Part shown: one piece after another, positions 54,620 to 62,966 of the stretch
Numbering within the stretch: the first letter of the stretch is position 1
Layout: each line of letters opens with the position of its first letter
DNA from: Xanthocytophaga flava
Lineage (GTDB): Bacteria > Bacteroidota > Bacteroidia > Cytophagales > 172606-1
Reading direction: 5' to 3'
DNA length: 64,000 bases
Assembly (NCBI GenBank): GCA_030068525.1
Contig: JASJOS010000008.1
Coordinates: forward strand, 310,001-374,000
Made by a program: the position numbers and the translations under genes
The notes under the pieces: model-generated
The model's input: the letters and a program-made list of their open reading frames with translations, nothing else
Database searches by the model: none
Told to the model about the DNA's origin: nothing

Positions 54620-55411
54620 ATGAAATGGACAATCAGTGCCTACAGTAAACTTCCCGGCAATCCGACTGGACATATTATTTTTCTGGAAAGCGAATTACGA
54701 ACCTACCTTTCTAAACACGATTATCAGCTTCCATATAACTCGAAAGAGATTATCAGTGAGTCAAAGGGTTTATATACTTATGTGAGAACAAGTCGCCAGT
54801 ATGTTATGGAAATAGAAATTCATAGTACTACCTGGAAGCCATTTGTCAATAGAGAATATCCACAGATTGTAGTGCTTATAGAAGATTTCTTTAAGCTATC
54901 CAGTAATTATTGGTATTATCTGGAAACATTAACTCCTGCAGAATCAGATGCTATTGAACTTCTTGGCCGAACGATAGAACCTACAATGATCAAGGAAAGA
55001 ATTGATCAGGTTGATCTAACAATCCCTCCAATAATACCTCACATTGAGGTATTAGGGAACTACAACTATGAGCAAACAGATATTTATTCAGGAACATCTT
55101 TACAATACAAAGACATTACAGACTTTTGGATATCGTATATCGCCTGGATAAGTAATGGTCAAGTTGAATTGATTAATTTGGCCTTACTCCAAAATGCTAC
55201 TTCTTTCAATAGTTCTTTCTATGGAAGCTGTATTCCTGTACCTCTGACAGAGGTTGCTGGCAAAATAGTGGAGATTCAACACTTTGTCAAAGATTTTGAT
55301 CCAAATGCTATCAAAGGATGTTTGCTGATGCGGAAAGACTGGTATGACAATGTTTATCTTTTTGATATGGGATCGAAATACGTCATTCACAACTGGTGGA
55401 CAGGGGAGTAG
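54620..55411 (+). CDS. Hypothetical protein
   Basis: This is a 263-residue protein without signal peptide or membrane helix (ISAYSKLPGNPTGHIIFLES, YKDITDFWISYIAWISNGQV, LMRKDWYDNVYLFDMGSKYV). I do not recognise the family. The style (acidic, aromatic, alpha/beta) is like the other unknown proteins of the 46-55 kb cluster. It is the last gene of that series, and repeat copy E follows about 80 bases later. Confidence 0.6.
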   Translation: MKWTISAYSKLPGNPTGHIIFLESELRTYLSKHDYQLPYNSKEIISESKGLYTYVRTSRQYVMEIEIHSTTWKPFVNREYPQIVVLIEDFFKLSSNYWYYLETLTPAESDAIELLGRTIEPTMIKERIDQVDLTIPPIIPHIEVLGNYNYEQTDIYSGTSLQYKDITDFWISYIAWISNGQVELINLALLQNATSFNSSFYGSCIPVPLTEVAGKIVEIQHFVKDFDPNAIKGCLLMRKDWYDNVYLFDMGSKYVIHNWWTGE

Positions 55412-55493
55412 GAATAAAGGTAAAATCAACTCCTTATCATGTCCACCCAAAACTATCAACTTAAGCGAATTTGTTTTTCACTTATTTATTTTT

Positions 55494-55735
55494 TGTCCTT
55501 CTGAAAGAAACTTGTGACAAATAGAGCCACATTTCCTTTCTGAGAGAAAAAATCATCTCTAGTCGGAGAGGCCGCCAGTCTTGCCATGGGTTCCTTTCAG
55601 GAGGACAGCAAGGGGAAGTACAGGAACAAGGAGTAATACTTTTAGAAGGATAGAGAGGGAAAACGTAAAAGATTGTTTTCTCCAAAACCCCTATTTCTGA
55701 AAAAGTTACGGAACAAGTTACGGCTTAGTTCCAGT
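55494..55735. repeat. Repeat copy E: 114-bp element plus conserved tail
   Basis: The 114-bp element (55494-55607) starts TGTCCTTCTGAAAGAAAC and ends CCTTTCAGGAGGACA in the forward orientation. The tail to 55735 (AAAAAGTTACGGAACAAG) corresponds to the ATGGGACAGGATAAG tails of copies B-D. The lead hairpin, central stem and CCACGATTGAAG box are absent, which shows the 114-bp unit can occur without them. Confidence 0.75.
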
Positions 55736-56693
55736 TCTGTATATCCATTATTCCTTTCAGTCTGGTTCTTTCATCTTGCATTTTATCACTCAAACCCAAC
55801 TGTTCAATGATGTGATAGCTGTTTACAACTGCATCTTTGAACCAGGGCATTTCTTTGCTTACGTGCAACAACTTGGCAAACCCTTTCATTACATCCTTGT
55901 TTTGAATCAAGTAAAATGCATGCTCAGTTCGAAAATGTGGACTATAGTAAAATTCTTCTACAGCCCAATTCCAAACCTCTGGCGTTACATTTTCATCGCT
56001 TTTCAGCCAGCCAATTGCATAGATGGGGGAGTTGACAATATCTCCATCAAAACCAAGCAGATCCTGTAGTGGTAAGTTTGCTGGTTGGTTTTTAGGAAGC
56101 TTTTTTGCTAAAATTTCCTGATACAACTCGTGTGCTTTGTCGTGTTTGCCCATCACATGCAATGTATCAGCCAAGATGCGTTTGCTTCTGATAGAGGTGC
56201 TATCCAGTTCAAGCGCTTTCTGACAATTACGTTCTGCCTCTTCGTAATGGGTTAAGATAAAATTTGTGCGTGCCAAGGCATTCCAGAAATCTGGGTCCTG
56301 TTCATCAGCCTCTTGCTTGTGCTCTGTGGCAATCTGTAAGGCTCGTTCAGGGTATCTATCATCATTGAATCTTTCCATCACTTGCCATAATGCCAATTGA
56401 TTACCAACCTGTGAGTCCAGTAACCTATAAATAATGCCTCTTCTGTCTGCCAGTGATTGTACGGTTCTCCATTCATTAAATTGTTCCGGAAAGCCAACTG
56501 CAAACGGAATCACTTCATTTGTTTCAGAATGGCGTGCCCGAATGTTAACCTGCACTCCTGGTTGTGAAATATATCGTGCAGTTGTAGCAAATATCTCATT
56601 TTCAAACCTATCTATTTCAGCCTGTAGTTGCAGATCTGGCTGGTTGCTCTCAGGTTTATCTTTTTTATTTTTAAAGAAATCAAATACTCCCAT
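55725..56693 (-). CDS. Tetratricopeptide repeat protein
   Basis: This is a 322-residue cytoplasmic protein. After MGVFDFFKNKKDKPE and an unassigned domain of about 110 residues, two to three TPR units are visible (DPDFWNALARTNFILTHYEE, AERNCQKALELDSTSIRSK, LADTLHVMGKHDKAHELYQE). A helical C-terminal part follows. TPRs bind partner proteins; none is apparent here. It stands alone on this strand. Confidence 0.85.
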   Translation of the reverse strand: MGVFDFFKNKKDKPESNQPDLQLQAEIDRFENEIFATTARYISQPGVQVNIRARHSETNEVIPFAVGFPEQFNEWRTVQSLADRRGIIYRLLDSQVGNQLALWQVMERFNDDRYPERALQIATEHKQEADEQDPDFWNALARTNFILTHYEEAERNCQKALELDSTSIRSKRILADTLHVMGKHDKAHELYQEILAKKLPKNQPANLPLQDLLGFDGDIVNSPIYAIGWLKSDENVTPEVWNWAVEEFYYSPHFRTEHAFYLIQNKDVMKGFAKLLHVSKEMPWFKDAVVNSYHIIEQLGLSDKMQDERTRLKGIMDIQNWN

Positions 56694-57125
56694 AGGTTGG
56701 TAATGGTTTGTTTTCAGGCAAATTAGATGAAGTAATTAAATCGTCTGAAAGCTATAACTTTTTTTCCAGAGATAGCAAAGATGTATCATCTGTATTAATT
56801 TTGCCATAATACATACCTGCATTCATGATAACCTCAGCATAGTGGGGTAACATGCGCAGAGTTTTATGCATAAAAAATTTAATAGATTTGGATGTCCGAC
56901 TCTTTTCAAAGTAAATTTTACATAGAATAAACCGTACAATTGGGTTTGATCAGAATGCATCACAAAAAGTCTCACGAGCATAATTCAGGTCGCAAACAAA
57001 GACTGAATACAATTATGCACATGAGGTCTATTTCATCTTAATATTCATAATCATGTCTTTTCAATTGTTAGAAAGACACTATTCTATTCCATATCTTTTC
57101 AGATATAAAGCGACATACCTGCCGA
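56694..57125. other. Intergenic region without recognised content
   Basis: About 430 AT-rich bases lie between the TPR protein start and the end of the membrane protein gene. No supported ORF, strong hairpin or repeat module was found. Confidence 0.5.
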
Positions 57126-58541
57126 CTAATTCTCCAAACCCAGGTTTGTTGAGTATTGTTCCTCCGAACCTGGTTCCACAGCTTCTTCTGTAAATACCAG
57201 AGTGGGATGAAATAGCTGTTGATAAATAATGAGTACACCTACCATCAACATACATTGTACTATTCCCATTATCGCTGCACCTTTCCCATAGTTAGAGGAA
57301 TCAAAAATCAAAGCTATCAACATCCATATAAATTTGATTGAAATAAGACCTATCAGCCAATAAAATCCCTGAGGAGAAGAGGCAAAATATAAAAGCAGAA
57401 AACTTTGAACAAGTAAGACAATCACCATAATAGATTCCATCTGAGAGCTAGCACCATGCCCTTTAAACAAAACCAATAAATGATACAACGTATATAAGAT
57501 ATTCCCCCCAACAATAAGCCAGATTAGTAACTGATTGGTATTACTATGCCAATCGTTCATTATCGTTCGGTAAGTATAAGCTGACTCTTCGTCTGTTTTT
57601 TCTTTAGAGAAGGTTAGTACCAAAAAAGGAATCAGATTCACAACAGGTATAAAAGAAACTATATATGTCCAGCTTATCTTTTTATGAAGAGTTACTAACC
57701 GTTGTATAAGAATGTTGCGGCAGACGTATATCAGAGGTAAAAAGAGAAGAACCGAATATGGAATAAAAATCCACTTATAAGCAGGAGAATACGGTACATT
57801 ATGCTGTAGGATCAGAGATAGAGTTTTACCTATGAAAAACAGATTCCCACATACACATAAATAGATTATTCCAAAACTAAGCGCAAAAGCCCGCCTTGAG
57901 ATACTTTTAGTACTGATATTCAAAAATATCAAAAGATTTTTCTTGTTTTCTGAAACAAGCCAGTTTTCAAAAGTAAACAATAACAGATGATAAAGATAAG
58001 GCAGAAGAAATGTGAGGAGGAAACCAAGAATACTAACCTGCATAGAAACATTGTTTTGCTGCTCAACTGTAAAAATCATCCATCCCAGATATTCTCGAAA
58101 AAAATAGGTATCGGTAAATGTGTATTCAACATAATTCATTGAGGTGGTGAGACATGAAAATGTCAGATAAAATAAATAGTACCATCCGATTTGTTTCCTG
58201 TTGCGAATAAATCCCAGGAGCAATATAGCTAAAGGAAATATGACAAGTAATGAAAGTGACCTTGACCAGCTATCTGTGCTTGTAATACTGACATCAGCAC
58301 TAAGGTGCAAGGCAGTTTCTGCTACTCCCCAGACACCGATCACCAGTAAAACTCTTTTATATTCCTTCTCCAGCAGCAATTGCCACACCCAAAGAAATCC
58401 ATAAGGAATAAGTATTACATCATCTGCAAATGGTGCATTTTGTTGAAAAAAGTACATCTGTACGATTTTAAATACAACAAAAACCAATCCTGGAATGTAG
58501 CATCTGGATAAAATAGTTTTTTGAGAATCAGTTAAATACAT
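57126..58541 (-). CDS. Polytopic membrane protein of unknown function
   Basis: This is a 471-residue protein with about twelve hydrophobic helices (for example PGLVFVVFKIVQMYFF, LLVIFPLAILLLGFI, WTYIVSFIPVVNLIPFLVLTF, SIMVIVLLVQSFLLLYFA). A hydrophilic loop near the middle (SKEKTDEESAYTYRTIMNDW) is followed by more helices, and the C-terminus is acidic (EEAVEPGSEEQ). There are no transport or enzyme motifs that I recognise. Confidence 0.75.
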   Translation of the reverse strand: MYLTDSQKTILSRCYIPGLVFVVFKIVQMYFFQQNAPFADDVILIPYGFLWVWQLLLEKEYKRVLLVIGVWGVAETALHLSADVSITSTDSWSRSLSLLVIFPLAILLLGFIRNRKQIGWYYLFYLTFSCLTTSMNYVEYTFTDTYFFREYLGWMIFTVEQQNNVSMQVSILGFLLTFLLPYLYHLLLFTFENWLVSENKKNLLIFLNISTKSISRRAFALSFGIIYLCVCGNLFFIGKTLSLILQHNVPYSPAYKWIFIPYSVLLFLPLIYVCRNILIQRLVTLHKKISWTYIVSFIPVVNLIPFLVLTFSKEKTDEESAYTYRTIMNDWHSNTNQLLIWLIVGGNILYTLYHLLVLFKGHGASSQMESIMVIVLLVQSFLLLYFASSPQGFYWLIGLISIKFIWMLIALIFDSSNYGKGAAIMGIVQCMLMVGVLIIYQQLFHPTLVFTEEAVEPGSEEQYSTNLGLEN

Positions 58542-59097
58542 AGTAAAGAGACAGGAATGAATATTAGTTAGCTTTCTCTATATATTCAGGCTGTACATTT
58601 TATGTTACTGATAGGGATGATTTTTTAAGGCAAATTCATGAAAGAAAAAGGGTAAACCTGTAAAATATTCGAATAAAGCTGATGCTAATGCTTTACTTTC
58701 TTATTTATACATTAGAGATAAGATCGAATTTTTATCAGGAAGCAAAATCTGCAAAACCAGATTCTGTACTTTTTAGAGTCATATAAATTATCCCTCATCT
58801 CTCTCAAAAAAATATTTATCTCTATAAATTTAGTAGGAAATACTTGCAAATACACTAATCACCTTTTACATTTGCTTATCCTCTAATTAATGCCCACCAA
58901 CTTAATTAGATGCTCCTGATTCCTGGGGCATAGGCAGTTATTGATCAGATCAGGTATTCTATAAAGCCTGTCAATAAATGCTAAAGTTTTATCAAACACC
59001 CAAAACAAATTAGAAAGCCCAAACTCAACTAGAGTTTATTCTACTCATTTGGTTGAACTGTATGGCGTATTGATTCACATTTTTATCTGTACTTCGT
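58542..59097. other. Divergent intergenic region
   Basis: About 560 AT-rich bases lie between divergent genes. It must contain both promoters. No clear palindrome, hairpin or RNA gene was recognised. Confidence 0.5.
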
Positions 59098-59814
59098 ATG
59101 AAACAAATCCTACTTCTTCTTTTTGTAGCGGTTCTGTTGCCGTTTGGAACGCCACTACATGCACAGTCAGGCAATAAACCTGAACAACTCACACTGGATG
59201 CCTTCGAGCAAAAGCTACGTACTACAACACATCCTCAGATTCTGGATGTCCGTACACCTGCTGAATTTTCAGAAAATCACCTGAAAGGAGCTGTTAACCT
59301 AAGTGTGGCAGATTCCATTGGCTTTAAAAAGGGAATTAGCTTGCTTGATAAACAACAACCCGTTTTTGTGTATTCAATTAACAATGGACGTAGTGGTCAG
59401 GTTGCAAAACAATTACGTAATCAAGGCTTCTCTAGTGTATATGAATTGCCAGGAGGTATAGCCCATTGGTTGGGAGCTGGTAAACCTGTAGAAACAAAAG
59501 CAGGTAAAGGACTGGCTCAACAGGAGTATAATCAACTGGTGGCATCAAATGAACTAGTACTGGTTGAAATTGGCTCTAAATATTGTGGGGGTTGTAAAAA
59601 GCTGGCACCTGTGGTAGATACAGTGGTTAGTGAGCATGCGTCTACCTTGAAACTTGTTAAGATTGAATTATATGACAACCGTCAACTGGCAAGCCAGCTT
59701 CAAATTGAGTCTGTACCTACTCTAATCTTATATAAAAATAACAAGCCTGTATGGAGACAATCCGGTGGGATCACTAAACCAGAAATTGAGCAGGCACTGA
59801 ATAAAGCCTTATAA
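59098..59814 (+). CDS. Exported rhodanese-like-thioredoxin fusion protein
   Basis: This is a 238-residue protein with a signal peptide (MKQILLLLFVAVLLPFGTPLHAQ). Residues about 30-125 are a rhodanese-like domain (ILDVRTPAEFSENHLKGAVNL, ELPGGIAHWLGAGKP). Its active loop reads YSINNGRSG, with Ser93 where the catalytic Cys normally stands, so sulfur transfer is unlikely. Residues 135-238 are a thioredoxin domain with redox motif CGGC at 163-166 and the cis-Pro segment ESVPTLILYK. The protein is probably a periplasmic thiol oxidoreductase whose rhodanese part now has a binding role. Confidence 0.88.
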   Translation: MKQILLLLFVAVLLPFGTPLHAQSGNKPEQLTLDAFEQKLRTTTHPQILDVRTPAEFSENHLKGAVNLSVADSIGFKKGISLLDKQQPVFVYSINNGRSGQVAKQLRNQGFSSVYELPGGIAHWLGAGKPVETKAGKGLAQQEYNQLVASNELVLVEIGSKYCGGCKKLAPVVDTVVSEHASTLKLVKIELYDNRQLASQLQIESVPTLILYKNNKPVWRQSGGITKPEIEQALNKAL

Positions 59815-59839
59815 TAGAACCTCATAATACTAAATAAAT

Positions 59840-59882
59840 AATCGCCCTATCTGCATGGATAAACGCCTTTCATAGGGCGATT
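59840..59882. terminator. Bidirectional terminator between convergent genes
   Basis: AATCGCCCTAT and its complement pair around a 20-base loop, followed by TTTCTTAT. It separates the thioredoxin fusion gene from the DUF5958 gene. Confidence 0.7.
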
Positions 59883-59912
59883 TCTTATATATCTGATGAT
59901 AGACACAACACA

Positions 59913-60308
59913 CTATTCGTCATCCAGATGATGCCATTCATGAGAGCATTCTCCTTTACACCATTTTTCCCGACGAAGTGTATCGGAAGCCTTAAATATA
60001 CTCAGCATTACAATAAATGATTTGCGATATTCTGTAGCAGGAAGTTTGCTTATCTTCTGAAATGCCAGCGAAAGATTATTTTTTTGAAAAATGACTACAG
60101 GAGTCATCGTTTTCTTTATAGGTGCCTCTCCAATTCCCTGTGCTATCGTTTCAGGTGTAGGACCTGATTGAGACAGATAAAACATCATATGATGCATAGC
60201 TTCTTTCTGTTGCTCCTTATCCAGGGAATCATACCACTGAATCCCATCTTCCAATGGAAGTTTATTCTGGGCAATTTTATTTAACAAAACTTCCTCAGGA
60301 GATAACAT
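59913..60308 (-). CDS. DUF5958 family protein
   Basis: This is a 131-residue protein. It shows the DUF5958 pattern: LNKIAQNKLPLEDGIQWYDSL, then TPVVIFQKNNLSLAFQKISKLP, and the C-terminal Cys/His cluster REKWCKGECSHEWHHL, which could bind a metal ion. The function of the family is unknown. About 100 bases separate it from the glycosidase gene upstream on the same strand. Confidence 0.8.
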   Translation of the reverse strand: MLSPEEVLLNKIAQNKLPLEDGIQWYDSLDKEQQKEAMHHMMFYLSQSGPTPETIAQGIGEAPIKKTMTPVVIFQKNNLSLAFQKISKLPATEYRKSFIVMLSIFKASDTLRREKWCKGECSHEWHHLDDE

Positions 60309-60409
60309 ATCTGCAAGCTTTTCTACAATAAAATCTATACTTTGGAAATAGGCTAAGTTACACTATATTGTTGATTAACTGAAAACAAAGCATGTATATC
60401 TGATCAGGG

Positions 60410-62779
60410 TTAGTTTCCATCCAACTGAATTTTTTGTAGGCATCCTTTTAATGTCAGTGTTTTAGAATTCCAGATCAGTACTCCTTCAACTCCTTGAGGT
60501 AAGCCTATTTCTCCTTTGATCTGTTTTCCTTTTTTTTCAAGACGAAGAGTAATCTTGCCCGCAGGATGAGGCATGCTTGCCTTAATCCATGATAAATGAC
60601 CAAAATTCGGAGCTATTTGTACACGCTTAAATCCTGGTTGTGCAGGCTCAATTCCACATACAGTGGCTAACAGATCGTAGGTAGGACTGGCACTCCACCC
60701 ATGACAGTCTGATCGGGTAGGTTCAGGGCGTTCTGCAAAAGTGGTTAACCCTAAATCTATCATATGATACCATGGGGTAAGTAGTCTGAGGTATTCGTTA
60801 CCCAAGCCAGCTTTTTTAAAGGCTTGAATCAAATAAAACCGATAATAGAGAGTACATTGAATGATGCTGGTGTCTTTTTCTATTTGAAGTAGTACTTTCT
60901 TTTCATCTTTTTTGGGAATAGTGCCTGTTAGTACTGCCAATGCATTTACATGCTGGCTAAACGCTGTTTTTTCAGGCGTGTCCGCCATCATTCCTTTTGT
61001 CTGATCCCAACATGTTTTATAGGTAGTGATTCTTATCTTTTGTTCGAGCTGATCAAGTCTTTTTGCTTCTTCAATCTTACCAAAAGCATAATACAAGTCC
61101 CTTGCTTTTTGCAGAGCATAAACATACTGTAAGGTTAAAATTGCAGAATTGCCTTCCAAGGCTCCGGAAGGTATTCCACTTATATTTTCGTCTCCTTTCC
61201 AGGGCCATTCTTTAGGCCAGTCCACAAAGTTCCAGTAGGGCATTTGAGTTAGCATTTGTTGCTGGTTTATATACCTGCTATGCCATTGTATAATTTCCTC
61301 AACTGCGGGTAAAAAACGCTTTACAAAATCCGGATCACTGCCTAGCATCCAGTAATCATGCAGCATAGCAATCCAGAAAAGAGAAAATGGAGGAATAATC
61401 TGTTTCTTGCCAGAAGGATAGCGGCTCTGGGTAAGCCCTTGTGGAATACGTGACTGATCAAACTGCTCAAGCGCATTTTTCATCAATCTGTCCTCTCCTG
61501 AAACATACAATGAAATCAGTGCCTGAATACGTGTATCTCCAATATATTGCAATTGCTCATAGTAGGGGCAATCCATGTAGGTTTCAAATGCACATAAGCG
61601 GCTTGTACGCCAACCAACTTCCCATATAGTATGTAGGCTCGTATCACTGGAAGTAAAACTTGCCTTCTCCATAAAAGGATAGGCTGTGAAACGACTGTTA
61701 TACGTATGAATGGTTAATGGAAACTGAGCATTTTCTATCTTGACTTCTACATACCGAAATGTGCGGTAATACAGTGGACAAAAAAGTCTTTTATCTCCTC
61801 CATCCAGTATAAATACATCTTTGTCTCCCTTGCTATGCTTTCCTTCTATTTCATTACGATTTCCTTTTACACCATTTGTATCAGAATACAATGCTTCTGA
61901 ATAGGTAACGGTTATCGTACACCCTTTTCCTCCACTTAGTACTAACTGCGGATAAGCTGTTGTCAGTACACCCTGATCAATCAGGAGTGTACCTTTTTGT
62001 TGGGAAGATAGATATAATGGATGATTACCTCTTAAAAATCTGTCGTCTACTGCTATTCCCTCGGCTCTTCTGATATGAGCAAAGGTCTGTTGTTTTTCCT
62101 GCATAAATGGAATGGTACGTGGCGACAATTGCCTTCCAGATGCGTTGGTGTTTTGAACTGGAATCGCTTTTTCTGTTTCAATGGCGTACATCCATGTATC
62201 ATCGGCATAGTCTGGATCTTGCCAGCCCCACGGATATTTTTCAGCTGTAATCTGATCAAATGGTCCGGTAATATGTAATGTACTGATAAGGGGGCTATAG
62301 GCTTGGTTCTTAATAACTTTCCAGGTCGTGTCCGTATTGATAATCGAGGCTGCTCCGATACCTTCTACCCACAAGCCCGTCTGCAATGACAGTTGTGCCC
62401 ATGCCATCCCTTCTCCCTGATTCCATACCTGAATGGCAATACTATTACTGCCTTTATGAAGATACGAGGCAATATCCAATGTATCATATCTCCAATGAGT
62501 GAGGTCAGAGCGTTGGGGACCAGAAAGTACAGATACTCCGTTTACATACAACAGATAACGGTTATCCGCTGAAATCCGGATGGTAAATAACTCCGGTTTT
62601 GATGCTAAGTCTACTCTTTTTCTGAAATGGTAAACGCCATAGGTGGTCAAAGAAACCTTGGGAGGGGCAATCCAACTGGCTTTAAAATGTATTTCGTTTT
62701 TGGGAAGAGGAGATATTTCCTGTGCAAAGAGAGCACAGCTATATAACAGGGTTACTATAAATGCTATATTTTTATTCAT
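60410..62779 (-). CDS. Alpha-L-rhamnosidase-like glycoside hydrolase (GH78)
   Basis: This is a 789-residue exported enzyme (signal peptide MNKNIAFIVTLLYSCALFAQ). Two N-terminal beta-sandwich domains follow (FRKRVDLASKPELFTIRISA, YLLYVNGVSVLSGPQRSD). An (alpha/alpha)6-barrel covers about residues 370-690 and has the GH78 signature region YMDCPYYEQLQYIGDTRIQA, where the acidic residues of the active site lie. A C-terminal beta domain ends it. GH78 enzymes remove L-rhamnose from plant or bacterial glycans. It lies 187 bases downstream of the SusD-like gene, as in polysaccharide utilisation loci. Confidence 0.88.
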   Translation of the reverse strand: MNKNIAFIVTLLYSCALFAQEISPLPKNEIHFKASWIAPPKVSLTTYGVYHFRKRVDLASKPELFTIRISADNRYLLYVNGVSVLSGPQRSDLTHWRYDTLDIASYLHKGSNSIAIQVWNQGEGMAWAQLSLQTGLWVEGIGAASIINTDTTWKVIKNQAYSPLISTLHITGPFDQITAEKYPWGWQDPDYADDTWMYAIETEKAIPVQNTNASGRQLSPRTIPFMQEKQQTFAHIRRAEGIAVDDRFLRGNHPLYLSSQQKGTLLIDQGVLTTAYPQLVLSGGKGCTITVTYSEALYSDTNGVKGNRNEIEGKHSKGDKDVFILDGGDKRLFCPLYYRTFRYVEVKIENAQFPLTIHTYNSRFTAYPFMEKASFTSSDTSLHTIWEVGWRTSRLCAFETYMDCPYYEQLQYIGDTRIQALISLYVSGEDRLMKNALEQFDQSRIPQGLTQSRYPSGKKQIIPPFSLFWIAMLHDYWMLGSDPDFVKRFLPAVEEIIQWHSRYINQQQMLTQMPYWNFVDWPKEWPWKGDENISGIPSGALEGNSAILTLQYVYALQKARDLYYAFGKIEEAKRLDQLEQKIRITTYKTCWDQTKGMMADTPEKTAFSQHVNALAVLTGTIPKKDEKKVLLQIEKDTSIIQCTLYYRFYLIQAFKKAGLGNEYLRLLTPWYHMIDLGLTTFAERPEPTRSDCHGWSASPTYDLLATVCGIEPAQPGFKRVQIAPNFGHLSWIKASMPHPAGKITLRLEKKGKQIKGEIGLPQGVEGVLIWNSKTLTLKGCLQKIQLDGN

Positions 62780-62911
62780 AAGTCAGTAAACTACACAAAG
62801 TATGGTGAAGTACTTTGTTGATGTAGTATAATAAAGGAGTTAGGAAAGGATCAAACTCATATATCCTATCAGTAGTAGTGGGTATGTATACTTTTTGTCC
62901 ATGTAAAAAAC

Positions 62912-62954
62912 AAAAGGGTATGCAACTGATACACGACCAGCTACATACCCTTTA
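62912..62954 (-). terminator. Terminator-like hairpin after the SusD gene
   Basis: AAAGGGTATG and CATACCCTTT form a 10-bp stem around a loop of about 21 bases, 12 bases beyond the SusD stop codon. On the minus strand the 3' side reads CCCTTTTGTTTTTT. Confidence 0.65.
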
Positions 62955-62966
62955 ATCCCCTTTCTC

